This document shows positions 46,471 to 57,505 of a stretch of 64,000 bases of DNA, piece by piece (the first letter of the stretch is position 1; each line of letters starts with the position of its first letter). Origin of the DNA: Aselliscus stoliczkanus. Lineage: Eukaryota > Chordata > Mammalia > Chiroptera > Hipposideridae. The notes under the pieces were generated by a model, which saw nothing but the letters and a program-made list of their open reading frames with translations, was not told where the DNA came from and ran no database searches. The stretch is from the NCBI GenBank assembly GCA_033961575.1, contig CM066730.1, positions 134,292,023-134,356,022 on the forward strand, given 5' to 3'. The translations under genes were made by a program, and so were the position numbers.

Positions 46471-47014
46471 TTTTTTTTTAAGATTTTATTGGGGAATTGG
46501 GGGAGGGGAACAGCGTTGAGGAATCGGGGAAGGGGAACAGACAAGTTGCCGTCTTTTTGTTTTTTGGTGTGGTTTTTTTTTTTGGTTTTTTTTTGAGGGC
46601 AGTGTCACTGGCGCTCACATGTGGGATCTGAACCGGGACCACTGGCTTCCCAAACCAGCTCTTAACCACCGCGCCACTTCAGTCTAGTTGTGGAGGATGT
46701 TGCTTCACTGGCCCATGTTGGTATCATCATTGTGTTCTTCCCAGATGAGGCAGATCAGTCACTGGCCCCTGGCTGGTCGCTCACCCCAGCTACTAGCAGC
46801 TCACGCTGGCTGCCGGCCACTCACTGTAGCCTATGGCAGCCCACTGCAGCAGGGCTACAGCCTACACCATCGCCGGGACTCGCACAGCCCAGCTCCAGGT
46901 GGAGCTGTCGTTAGCTGTAGAGAGCAGTGTCACTGGCCCTCACACATGGGATCCAAACCGGGGCCTCTGGCATCCTGAAACCAGCTCTTAACCAATGCGC
47001 CACTCAGCTGGCCC
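46471..47014 (-). mobile_element. Long bat-type SINE, inserted in a MIR, itself split
   Basis: On the minus strand it begins GGGCCAGCTGAGTGGCGCAT, carries the middle also seen at 48695, and ends in TTCCCC-rich sequence plus AATAAAATCTT and A's. A perfect 15-bp target duplication, actatttttattctt, lies at 46456-46470 and 47015-47029. A short SINE interrupts its 3' part at 46560-46677. Confidence 0.9.
46560..46677 (-). mobile_element. Young short SINE nested inside the long SINE, 5'-truncated
   Basis: On the minus strand it reads TGGCGCGGTGGTTAAGAGC..., the B-box region GGTTCAGATCC, TGCCCTC, then an A-rich tail with C's. It starts inside the A-box, missing the GGGCCGGCCGAG start. Host sequence is 'aactagactgaag' on one side and 'ggcaacttgtctg' on the other, so it split the long SINE's tail. 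No clear target duplication. Confidence 0.8.
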
Positions 47015-47169
47015 ACTATTTTTATTCTTGTTTGCCCTTTTGCAGTGAGGAAACAGAAGCTTAGAAAGGTGAAGTTAACTCCCCAAGAATGCACAGAGAG
47101 TGGCAGAGCTAGGATTTAAGCAGAGCCTGTCTAATTCTAAAGCCTCATTGAGAAACAACCGTACCTCAG

Positions 47170-47470
47170 ATAGTAATACCTGGAGCTTTCCATGGGAAGT
47201 TCAATAAAAGCCAACACAGAGAGCTTATTTTGTTCTAGGCAGAGTTGTAAGTCCTTGGCATAAATTAATTCATTTGCTCTTTATAATAACCTATAATGTA
47301 GGTACTATGATTATCCCCAATTTTATAGGTGAGGAAACAGAGGCACAGAGAGGTTAAGCATCTAGCTCAGGGTCACACCCTTCATAAGTAGTAGAGTCTG
47401 AATTCAAACAGGCAGTTAGCTGCAGACTCTTCTCTTGGCCACTCTACTGTCCATCTGCCTAAGCATGGTG
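47170..47470 (-). repeat. MIR SINE, antisense, near full length
   Basis: 'taatgtaggtactatgattat', 'aggtgaggaaacagaggcac', 'agagaggttaagcatctagc' and 'gtctgaattcaaacaggcag' are antisense MIR with low divergence. Confidence 0.9.
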
Positions 47471-48677
47471 ACCCCATGATAGCCCATAAATTCTGGTTCC
47501 ATTTATAGGATAATAACAGAGTTCAGAATCATAAGAGAAATATTCCACTCTACTTTGTGCTCATCTGACTATACCTAGGGCATTTCCTTCAGATACTTTA
47601 CAATATTTTAAGAAAAACACTGACAGCTTGGAATTTATCCAGCAAAGAGAAGGGGAGAAAACAAGGGAACAATGATATCCTAAGAGTAGGGAGTAATTGG
47701 GACTTTGGGGCTATTCGGCCTGGAAAGGACATTTTGAGAGCACACATGTACCATCTTCCTAAAATATCTAGAGGACTCTAGACACTCCATGAAGATGTGG
47801 GAGCAGCCCTAGGACCTAAACAGTTCGCTCCCTAGCCTAGTAACTCCTGTATTTCAGAAGTGAAAGATCTGATCACCCCTCAGTGAGATCTAGCAGATGC
47901 AAGAAGAACCGATAGCAGAGATCATTTCTTGCCTTGGGTGGGACACTGAACACATGGCCTCTGAGACTTTGTCTGATCCATTTATCCTGGCTGGCACTAC
48001 CAATATCATAACATGCCATAAAAGTCCTCACAAATTACAAGTCTTTATCATCTTTACGAGACAAAAGGAATCAGCCCCCCAAAAAAGAAGAAAAATGTTT
48101 TCAGTGGGCTTTGCATTAAGTCTTTGACAAGTGTGAACAAAGGTAAAACATACCACACTTTGAAAATAAGCCAAAGGACTAGTTGCATTCTAACACGAGA
48201 GTAATTATGAAGGAAAAATGCAATTTCTCTCTTCTGCTTCCTTCTCCTCCAATTTTTCTTTTGTTAATAAATGTAATACCACATCTCACTAACAATTACT
48301 TTGTGCCAAGGGTATATCTCTTCTGAGGAAGAAGTCGTGGCAATAGCATCCTGCAGCCCCTGGACCACAGAACCAGCTCCTAACTCGGCAGCCCTGGGCC
48401 CAGTTTACAGCCATAGCAGGCACTCACCGTAGGTCCCTCTAGCAAGATGTTTTCCAATTTCTAAGGAGAAGTTTCTGAAGTCAAGATTTACAAACACATT
48501 CCAGAATATGAGCACTTCCAAGTGGCAGGAAAAAAAAAAATCGAAACCACTGCAATGGTTTTAAGTTGAACACAATCCTTCCCATGAACAGCTGCATTCT
48601 TTGTTAAAATGAAGATGCATAAGTATTTTTAGCATTACTATTAGCATGATTTTTTAAAAGGTTTATTTATTTATTTG
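47471..48677. other. Unique DNA, nothing recognised
   Basis: No exon or repeat could be supported. Confidence 0.35.
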
Positions 48678-48694
48678 AATAATATATTTTTTGG

Positions 48695-49150
48695 GGCCGG
48701 CTGAGTGGCGCATTGGTTAAGCGCTGGTTTTGGGATGCCAGCGGCCCCGGTTCGGATCCCACATGAGGGCCAGTGACACTGCCCTCTACAGCTAACAACA
48801 GCTCCACCTGGAGCTGGGCTGTGTGAGCCCCGGGGATGGTGTGGGCTGCAGCCCCTGCTGCAGTGGGCTGCCATAGGCTACAGTGAGCAGCCAGCAGCCA
48901 GCGTGAGCGGCTGGCAGCCAAGCGTGAGCTGCCAATAGCCGCAGTGAGCGACATCCAGAGGCCAGCGACCGATCTGCCTCACCCGGGAAGAGCACAATGA
49001 TGATACCAACATGGGCCAGTGAAGCGACGTTCTCCACAACTAGACTGAAGAACAAAAACCAGCAACTTGTCTGTTCCCCTTCCCCGATTCCCCAACGCTG
49101 TTCCCCTCCCCAATTCCCCAATAAAAATCTTAAAAAAAAAAAAAAATAAT
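48695..49150 (+). mobile_element. Full-length long bat-type SINE
   Basis: About 455 bp. The tRNA-like head (GGCCGGCTGAGTGGCGCATT to CAGTGACACTGCCCTC) is shared with the short SINEs. It is followed by a middle rich in CAGC/GTGAGC motifs that looks internally repeated. The end is 'actagactgaagaaca' plus 'ttccccttccccgattcccc', a second 'ttcccctccccaattcccc' and AATAAAAATCTT with an A/AAT tail. A 17-bp target duplication aataatatattttttgg is at 48678-48694 and 49151-49167. It is the best-preserved long copy here. Confidence 0.92.
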
Positions 49151-49167
49151 AATAATATATTTTTTGG

Positions 49168-50289
49168 TAAAAGACATAATAAAAATCTTATGCTATTTCA
49201 AGGCATTCTTCTAGATAGGAGAATTAATTTTTCCACAGATAAAGAATATTTTTCCTGCACCAATTCTAAGAGCTTTCAATCGTTTTTGTCTCCAAAAAGT
49301 CTCCATGGGACTGAGACATGTGCATGAATCAGTTTAAAACAATTGAAATTAGCCAACAAAAAGGATGGTAACAGGATTGTACCATATATCAGGAAAAGGC
49401 TTGATCCTACGTCTGTTTACTTCCTCTGATAATTTCTCAGTACAGGTGTTTTGTTTTGTTTTGTTTTGTTTTGTTTTGTTTTGTTTTGTTTTGTTTTTAA
49501 AGAATGGTTTTGGAGGAGTGATAGTGAGGGATAGACTTATGAAGAGAAGCAAGATCTCCCAACAAAAAGTATCTTACTCTATAATTTACAATACTATTTG
49601 AAAAAGAGGTACCATTTAGCCGTAGCTGGAACCACTCAACCAGGGGCATCCAAACTACACCCTGAATCTAAGAGCAAAGCTCCCAGTGGAGGGCAAAAGT
49701 TTCCTCCATGCAGCACTGATGACTTCAGAACTAAGCGCAAAGAGAAATGGTAGCAGGATTTGGTGAAGGCAGCTCAGTGTGTCTCTCCCATCACTTACCA
49801 TACCAATTCCAATTGCAAGAGATTGAGAGAGAATACTTCTCTATAGGAACACTTTCTCCATAAAATTGAAATCATATAAAATTTAAAAAAAAATGAAATC
49901 ATAAATATACCCTGAGAATCCTGGGAATGTCAGCGACCTCTCAGATCATCTCTTCCCACCCTCTCTCATTGGCTTCCTTTGGGTTTGGGAAGTCAAAAGA
50001 GATATAAGAACACAACATATTTTTACAATTGTAGGATTTGAAGACGCCAAGGGATTATGACTAACAAAGTAAGAAGATAACATGTCTCCATTCACACCAG
50101 TAATGAAGGGAAGAAGTGAAAGATAAATAATGGACAATCCAATGATAAAATCAGGCTGTCTTCAAGAACACACACTAACTGATAATGGGAGAGAAGACCA
50201 AGAAAGGCTGGGTGGCCTTGGACAAATCTGGGGTGAATTCGATTGGGTGATATGTGTGTGTCTGTAAATATATCCTTAAGCGAGCTCAC
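49168..50289. other. Unique DNA
   Basis: Apart from the (TTTTG)n repeat at 49447-49498, nothing is recognised. Confidence 0.35.
49447..49498. repeat. (TTTTG)n microsatellite
   Basis: About ten TTTTG units in a row without interruption. Confidence 0.97.
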
Positions 50290-50520
50290 ATCAAGTATAT
50301 GTGAGGCACTACATTATCCACTTGTATTATCTCTGCTAAATCTTTCCACAGCATTGCCCTTTAAATATCATCACCCCCATATCATGGATGAGAAAAATTG
50401 AGGCAAAGGATGCTACGGTACTTACCTGGCCAAACATTTGGAAAAGGAGAGAGCTGGGACTTGGGCCTGGATGGCTATGGCTCCAATACTTATGTTCTTT
50501 CCACTATGCTTTGCTGCATC
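50290..50520 (-). repeat. MIR SINE, antisense
   Basis: 'catcacccccatatcatgga', 'tgagaaaaattgaggcaaag' and 'gctgggacttgggcctgg' are antisense MIR. Confidence 0.75.
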
Positions 50521-51729
50521 CCATCTTTAAGAAACAATTCTCACAGTGGATAACCCACAAATAAGATCATTAAAAGCTGCTGTGTATAGCATTTCACACC
50601 AGACACACGAGTCTGCAAATTTACCAGGAAAGGGTGCTATTTAGCTGTTTACTGATGGGACCTGATATAGACCACCCTGGTATAATATAAAACATATTTA
50701 CCGTGAATTTCTTCCCAGATGTGTATGTTGACAGTTTCTGTTGAAACCAGGCAGTTTGTTTCTGTTTCTCCCTCAAGTTTAATACAGTGGATTTTGCAAA
50801 GCCACATTTCAGGTTAGGTCTTACACTATGCCAAACACAGTGTAAGACTGGTGTCTAATCTTGACAGCGTCTCATTAGTGTAAATTAGTGACTCAATATT
50901 AAAACTAGAAAACAAGCTGTTAAGAGACCCCAGCTAAGACAAGTTTCATTAAAACAATGACTTAATACAGGCTGTGCCCAGTTTCAGAACGCTTCAAGCT
51001 CCCTAATCATTTTCTGGATGGTTTCCATTCCAACCAGTTTCCATGTTGGTATAAATCCATCAATCTCCAGTGAGGATGTGCATGGGAAAATGAACATAAT
51101 ATTAAGTCCACAGAGACCTTGTTGCAATGTCAAAATCAAGTGATGTCAGTTTAAATTACAGCTAAAAAAAAAAAAAAAAAAAAGGGCACCATAAAGATAA
51201 ATGTCTCCTGGAGCCTGTCTGGTTGCCTAGAGCAAATGCTCTACCCAGTTGGGTAGAGGAACCGGTTTCCATGTGCCTAGCAGTTTTCTCACTGCTCCCA
51301 GTTTCCAAGAAGGCATTTTGGCAGTGATAGCATGCTCAACAAGGCAGTTAACACGATTGAACCCTGGGGACTCGGGAGTATATCAGCTCCCAATGTTCTA
51401 CAGGAAATGATCACTTATACTAATTAATCAAGTCCTTTGCTCATAGGACCCTCTGTTTATTCCCATGAGTACTAGAAACCCACAAGCTTTTATTAATGAC
51501 CCTGTTAACTTCCTAAGTCTGATGCCCCAACTTTTCCATCAAGGATCCCTTCTGTTATTCTTCTACCACGGGTGCCATGTTTCAAGACTACCATGGGCTT
51601 ATGACAATGACCAGAACTATCAACTTCTCTTCGAGTTTGAAACACTAAAAACTGCATAGACCCCACCACTACCTTAGTTCAGAGAATTCAGTTCAGAAAG
51701 TAATCAGGTTATGTGAAACAGGAAGTAAT
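50521..51729. other. Unique DNA with a perfect hairpin
   Basis: No repeat or exon recognised. It contains the 10-bp inverted repeat at 50818-50848, a 20-base A run near 51164, and single-copy-looking sequence between 50580 and 51130. Confidence 0.4.
50818..50848. other. Perfect inverted repeat, 10-bp arms and 11-base loop
   Basis: gtcttacact (50818-50827) is the exact reverse complement of agtgtaagac (50839-50848), with loop atgccaaacac. A further ttag/ctaa pair could extend the stem after a bulge. It is shorter than a normal microRNA precursor. Confidence 0.9.
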
Positions 51730-51825
51730 AATCATAGTAACAATGCTTCACGTTTATTGAGTGCTTACTATTCATGCCAGGCACTGTGCTAAGCGCATTA
51801 CTTACATTATCCAATTTGACATTAT
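51730..51825 (-). repeat. MIR SINE fragment, antisense
   Basis: 'tattgagtgcttactattcat' and 'gccaggcactgtgctaagcg' are the start of an antisense MIR. Confidence 0.75.
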
Positions 51826-52497
51826 CTTCCTTATAGAAAGATTCAACTGTCTGGCTTCAAAGTCACTGCTCTTTTCTACTCCACTAGTTCCCCTGCCTCT
51901 CACTCCTAGCTCCATTTCTCCGTCCTTCCCACTCCCATTGGAAAATATGCCTTGTGCCTACTTTGAAAACTTTTGGAAAGCTTCAAGGTATCATCTTACT
52001 CCCTCAACACCCACCCCCCAATCCTCAGTCTGCACAGTGATACTACTCATTCTTATATTATAGGAGAGAGAGGGAGATAGCTGGAAGGAGATAGCATGCC
52101 CAGCTATCTACATCAGAAGTATTCAAACAAGAGCAAAGGCAACCCAAATAAACAAAGATGCTGGTTCTTTCAGTCACCATTTACTTGTAACCTAACTGCT
52201 TCCGCTCAAAGTAATAATGTAGGGATCTATCTCCTGGATGTCCCACAGCCCCTCAAATATTTCCTTCTAAATTCTCTTCTTTGACTGTGAAAGGCCAGGA
52301 GGCTTCCCGCTGAGAGACGATGCCTCTAGGTTTCTGATGGAAGCACCACAAGGCAGTCTGGGCCAATGAACTCTGGGCAGTTCCCTCTTGCTACCAGCCC
52401 TCATTCCTCCTCTCACCAGGAAGAGAAAAGAAAATGCCTGGGTTAAGTGACAATAGCAGCTTCCTCTAGATGCCCAGAGTTCAAACCACAGTTGTAT
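51826..52497. other. Unique DNA, nothing recognised
   Basis: No repeat or exon could be supported. Confidence 0.35.
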
Positions 52498-52509
52498 AAG
52501 AATAGCTAA

Positions 52510-52608
52510 GGGCCGGCCGAGTGGCGCGGTGGTTAAGCGCTGGCTTGGGAAGCCAGCGGCCCCGGTTCGGTCCCACATGTGAGGGCCAGTGACACTGCCC
52601 TCAAAAAA
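52510..52608 (+). mobile_element. Young short tRNA-derived SINE, copy 6
   Basis: GGGCCGGCCGAGTGGCGCGG start, shortened B-box GGTTCGGTCCC, TGCCCTC end, only 8 A in the tail. A 12-bp target duplication aagaatagctaa is at 52498-52509 and 52609-52620. With copy 1 it is the least mutated of this family here. Confidence 0.92.
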
Positions 52609-52620
52609 AAGAATAGCTAA

Positions 52621-54234
52621 ATGCTGACATGCAGATACAATTAGTTTTGGAAGCATATGTGAACAATATAACGGTGTGTGTAGAGGGGAGAACACCAAAT
52701 GATATCTCCAGTGCAGTTTCAACCATACTGTTAAGGATAATAGACAGGGGTTATTAATGACCCAAAAAAATATATTAAAAGTTTGATTTGTACAAATGGT
52801 GAGCCTACACACATTTTTTCCCTTGTGTTTTGAGTTCAGTTTCTATTATAATATTTGTGCAATAAATAATAATTTCAAAAGCATATTATATACAGAGTGT
52901 ATAATTATGTGACACAGTATAAACAAATTAGCTTTATAATATGTCAGCCAAGCATTAACCATTTAGAAAATTCTGAGTTAGGATGCCTACCTGGGGTTAC
53001 TCACTTACCTCTCTCCCTCAAAAAGAACTACGTCCAGTTGCAACACTCCTTTTGATCCTGGTCTATGACTCCAGGACCGAATCTTATGGGCAGCATACCA
53101 CCTCTTCTGGGAATCTAACAAATGCTCTAAAATAATGCAATGAGGTCTTCCACAAGGGCTGCTTTCTTATTCAGACAAAGACCAGCAAAATTACAGCTAC
53201 AGTGAATGCAAGTTAGGCTCCTAACAACCCAATGCCACAGAGCTAATTTCTGTACTGGAAAAAAGAAAAATGTGGGGAAGACCAAGATTCAGCTCCGAGA
53301 ATGCAAAGAGGAAAGAGCAGTGTGAGTCAGATCTGTGACGAGAGCCTCCTTTTTATACTTGTCCTGTAGCACACAAGCCGCTTCTTGGTAGGCCTGACAA
53401 GAGACAGTAAGGTATACCCTATCTCAAGGACTTGAAAGGCTGGCAAAGAGGCAGACAGGCTAGGCACAAGGGCCACAATTAGCCCAGGCAAAAGGAGCTG
53501 CAGGAACACTGACTGGGCAAATGCCAACGTTTTTAGGCTCACCAAGGAGTTTTCGGGCTCATCAAAGAGTGAGGTGTCTTTGACAAATTAAAATTCAAGG
53601 TTATTAGAAGTTCCAAATAATCAATAATAACCACAATCATTATCACAGTCAAGGGCTTGCCACGCACAGGCCCACAGGGTATGATCCTGCTCTGATGGCT
53701 CTAGGTTTTCCTTGTTATGAGAAACAACTAGAACTTAGGATCTAGGCACCTCTTCCAAAACACCTATGATCATACAGTGGATTCAGAGGGACATTCCAAT
53801 CCATGCAGAGACTTCAACACAGCCAGATCATGAGCCTCTGCAATCATTCAATTGATACTGTTTATAGAGGGTTGTAGGGACAACAAAAGAAAACAAGAAA
53901 CACACAATTCTTGGCCATTTCGATTCATGCTATGGTTTAAGTAGCATGGTAATTTGACTCACCTACTGCAAATAAAATTGATGCAAAATGAGTGCCTATT
54001 TGCTAACAACAAAAAGGTATAAAAATATATAACAAGTCTTCAATACAATTTCTTCTCTCTTCCCATCCCCACATTCCCAAATTCTACTCATCTTCCCACA
54101 CTCAGCTCACATATGCGTCCCCCATGAATCTCCTGGTTCTCTCCTTGATACTTTCACTTCTGTCCCCACCATCCTGTGGGTGGTGACTGCCTTCTCGGAA
54201 CTCACACAGGAGCTCAGCTGTAGCTGGCCAATTA
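52621..54234. other. Unique DNA, nothing recognised
   Basis: About 1.6 kb without an assignable element. Confidence 0.35.
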
Positions 54235-54485
54235 TAATAAGAGCATAAGATCTGCCATTTATCAAGTGCCTATCTGCACCAGGCCCTTTTCACAGCTTCT
54301 TCAAATCTTGAAAGCAACCATTCCAGGAATGGAATGTATTAGTCACAATTTAAAGATTTAGAAACCAAACTTGAATGAGATTGAGTAAATTTCCTGAAGC
54401 CAAAAGAGCTAAAAAGTAGAAGACCCTGAATCTGAACCCAAGTCTATCAGATACCAAAGCCCTTTGCTTTGCATCCTGCAATATC
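54235..54485 (-). repeat. MIR SINE, antisense, near full length
   Basis: 'atttatcaagtgcctatctg', 'ctgaatctgaacccaagtc' and neighbouring segments follow antisense MIR. Confidence 0.75.
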
Positions 54486-54504
54486 TCACAGACTGGCCAC
54501 TCTC

Positions 54505-54670
54505 TGCCTCAGTTATTATCTCTCTAACGAGGTGACTAGATCCTTGAAAGCCAGACCCAGATCCATGTCTGAGTCATCACACAGTCATTTAAGAGCTGTC
54601 TTAAGCAATCCCTGAAGTATATGGTGAATAGAGCACAGAGTAGATATTTAATAAATACTTGAAGAAATGA
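54505..54670 (+). repeat. L2 LINE 3' end
   Basis: 'ggtgactagatccttgaaag' and 'tagatatttaataaatacttg' bracket a diverged L2 terminus. Confidence 0.65.
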
Positions 54671-55260
54671 TAAAATGTCAGAAAGCCCATGGGAACAGAT
54701 AGAAAGGGCAATTGTCATGGCATTGGCAATAAAAGATGGCACTACTATTTTTCTGGGCCTTTAATTATAGAATGTCTTCCTTTTCACTCAGCCCATGTTG
54801 ATTCATCCTGACGAGCCACAGCTACTTTTTCATTAGCAGCCTCACCTCAGCCCCACCTGGGGCCTCCTGCACGGTGCCAAAGCATGAGGCTGTCCAGGCA
54901 ATGAGAGCAACAGCTTGTATGTCTAAAGAGAACTAACTACATTACCATTCTCTGCAGCAACCTTCATTCCACATGCTTCAGTATCCCCCAAACAGCTAGA
55001 ATCAGGAAAAGATAAGTAAACCAAGAGAAATATTTGGCCCCTGCCCACCTTTTCCATGGGCCAACAGTAACCTATGCATCTTAATCTAGATTTACTTTTT
55101 TCTTTTAAAGCACACAGGACAAGTGGTGAAGAGCAGGTCCATAAATTTGCTCTGACTTTTATTAGATGGGGAATATTTTTGTCTGAGAGGTCAGCATAAC
55201 TTGGAGGAAAAGACAAAAAAAAAAAAAAACTCTCTGAAAGGGAACCACCACATTACCCCT
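54671..55260. other. Unique DNA
   Basis: Nothing recognised apart from an A run near 55216. Confidence 0.35.
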
Positions 55261-55270
55261 GACATAACAC

Positions 55271-55590
55271 AGGACTGCTGTCGACTGACAAGTGAGCCAC
55301 TCGCTATCGCCTGCAGTTACAACTCCTCAAAAGTCATCAAAATAGGATAGTTTTTCCCAATCAAGCGTTATCGTTTCACATATTTCATATCTCCTACAGA
55401 TTGCATCGCAAAAAGAACACGACTAGGAAGATTAAGTGATGTAGCTGAATTCCTTAACGATGAAAGAAAACCCGACTCCCTGCATAAGCCATCTCGTAGA
55501 AGGAAGCGATGCACAGACGGAAAGCTACAGACAAGGTTTAAAACATAAGAGGAAGTCCAGTACACTAACTCCATTCGCTTTATTTTGTGA
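55271..55590 (+). other. CpG-retaining block with an exon-like open frame
   Basis: Thirteen CpG fall in about 310 bp at about 42% GC, so CpG occurs about as often as base composition predicts. Elsewhere in the window it is strongly depleted. A plus-strand frame is open from 55351 to a TAA at 55546-55548. A splice-acceptor-like 'ttcatatctcctacag' ends at 55399, and a weak donor-like 'caag/gtttaa' lies at 55535/55536. The frame after the acceptor begins CIAKRTRLGRLSDVAEF, then is rich in Arg, Lys, Asp and Glu and includes PSRRRKR. That composition looks protein-like, but I do not recognise the family. Alternatives are a terminal or internal exon, a decayed retrocopy or foreign insertion, or a conserved regulatory block. 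There is no target duplication or terminal repeat that I can see. Confidence 0.35.
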
Positions 55591-55634
55591 AACCACCTGG
55601 TCTAACATTCAAGTTTTGTAAAATGTCTTATTCA

Positions 55635-55760
55635 TCCATTCATTTTTTTTTCAAAAGCATTAATTGTGTGTCTAATGTGGTGCTATGAACTAGGAACACG
55701 ATGATGAATAAGACTTTGTCCCGGTTCTCCTGAAGTTTCCAATCTAAGCAGGAGTGAGGT
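55635..55760 (-). repeat. L2 LINE 3' end, antisense
   Basis: 'aattgtgtgtctaatgtgg', 'gatgatgaataagactttg' and 'ttctcctgaagtttccaatc' are antisense L2. Confidence 0.75.
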
Positions 55761-57119
55761 TGTCCAAGAGTTCTCATACTGTGTGATAAGTGCGGTGGCA
55801 GAACAGTGTTCCAGCTACAACGTTGCAGCACTCAACTGTGTAATTGGCTGCACAACACAGTGTAACAAAAAAATTAATTAAAATCACGGTTTTCACTATG
55901 CATACCCAGGGATTTCGCCTATGTTATCTGATTTCATCCTCAATTAATCCATCACAAGAAAATATTCTTATTAGGAAAAAAACCTGAACTATCGAGCCTG
56001 TTCCTTTCAAGTCTATGTGAAAGAACACCTGGAATTTCACAGAAAATAAATTCTGGTACAGAACGGAAACCGTTTATGACAAACTCAGATATTTCATGAG
56101 ATAAACCATAGCTTCTCCATAAAGGTTTCTTAATAAAAAATAGTTTCCAGCCACTGAATGAACAGGCCTCATCTAAAACAGTAGACTCCCTAGCTGATAA
56201 AAAGTCACTTTCTGGTTTGGGAAGGAAACTTACAAGGAAAGGATTAGAAAACAACAAAACAAAAAACAAAAACTGATGTCTCTAGCACTGCAAGGGAAGG
56301 AGAAAGTTCCCTGCCCTAAATTCACCTGACAAGAGGAAATTCAGCTAGTTCTCATCCGTACTTGATAGAAGAAAGAGTAGAGCTCTTATTTTCAAAAGAA
56401 ACCACTTATTCAAGATGATCAAGTGGAAGTAACATGCTAAGTCATTTGGGGAGATGTCGTAGACACCTTGGTGGGTTATGTATGGAGCAGCCACATTCTC
56501 CCGGCCCATATTTCTTCGTGTTTGATACTTGGATTACCCCAGCAGGAAACGAGCAGTCTTTGAATGGAGGGTTTTGTTCAGAATTCTAATAGCTTCCAGC
56601 ATGTGCCCCAGACCACAAGGAGTACACCAAATTTACTTAGACATCCAGGCCAGACGTGAAGAATTTCTCTGTCAGGTCTAGTAAGCTCCACCAATTTAAC
56701 ATTTTGGCTTCTCGTGGGCAAAGAGAAGACAGCCAAACAGCACTGGTGCCGGGAGGCAATCAGGTGACATGTGGCAGTTCTTGAAAGAAAATTAATGAAC
56801 ATGACCAGTAACCTTTCTGCCCCTCTCTCCTCTCCTCATTTAAGGGAGTAAAGCAAAATTTCAGCAGTTGCTCCTTAAACTGAGGCAAGTGCTGGTCCTT
56901 AAACCAGCTTCAAGGCTTTTTTTTTTTTTAACTCCACCAGACTTTCCACATTTGATTGTTTGCTTTCAAGATTACCTCTCAATGAAACTTGTGGACTTAA
57001 AAGCAGACCCATCATTTGTTCCATTCAACAATTTCATCCTTGTTAATCTAATAAATAAAAAGTTAGCAGTAGCAACCTCTGATTCAGTCACCAAAGCTAA
57101 TTATGGACAGTCAAATCCA
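55761..57119. other. Unique DNA, nothing recognised
   Basis: Single-copy-looking, AT-rich. A 106-codon frame at 56868-57188 ends in a repeat-like segment and is not called. Confidence 0.35.
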
Positions 57120-57180
57120 ATGAAATATTTGTTTGATGCCTATTATGTGCAAGACACTCTACAAGGTATGCAATGCATAT
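57120..57180 (-). repeat. L2/MIR terminus, antisense
   Basis: 'atatttgtttgatgcctatt' plus 'atgtgcaagacactctac' is a short antisense L2 or MIR end. Confidence 0.5.
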
Positions 57181-57249
57181 TAATTTAATGATGATGATAA
57201 CAATCAGTGATGATAATATCATTATAATGAAAACAAAACAACAATAATA

Positions 57250-57505
57250 ATAACAATCAATCAACAACAATCATTTAGCAAGTGCTTACTGTGTGAAAAG
57301 TCTATGGTAAATGTATAAACATGCCTGATATCACTCTTCACAACCCTTTGAGCAACATATAATTATTACTTTCTCCTTTTATAGAGAAGCAAAAGAGGAT
57401 TCCAGGAGATTAAATCAGTTTGCCCACAGTCACACAGCCTGTAAATGACACCGCTGGGATCTGAACCCAAGTCTGTCTCCAGAAGCAATGCCTTAACATC
57501 ATGAA
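57250..57505 (-). repeat. MIR SINE, antisense, near full length
   Basis: 'agcaagtgcttactgtgtg', 'cacaaccctttgagcaac', 'agtcacacagcctgtaaatg' and 'gggatctgaacccaagtctg' are antisense MIR. Confidence 0.9.

Larger units (their letters stand above)
46356..47160 (-). repeat. MIR SINE, antisense, split by a SINE insertion
   Basis: The left part (46356-46470: 'gccaagcactatgcatatc', 'cttcccaacaatcctatag') and the right part (47030-47160: 'gaggaaacagaagcttag', 'gtggcagagctaggatttaag') are the two halves of one antisense MIR. A long SINE (46471-47014) lies between them. Confidence 0.85.

Noticed and set aside
50818..50848. microRNA precursor
   Set aside because: The stem is only 10 bp, much shorter than a precursor stem.
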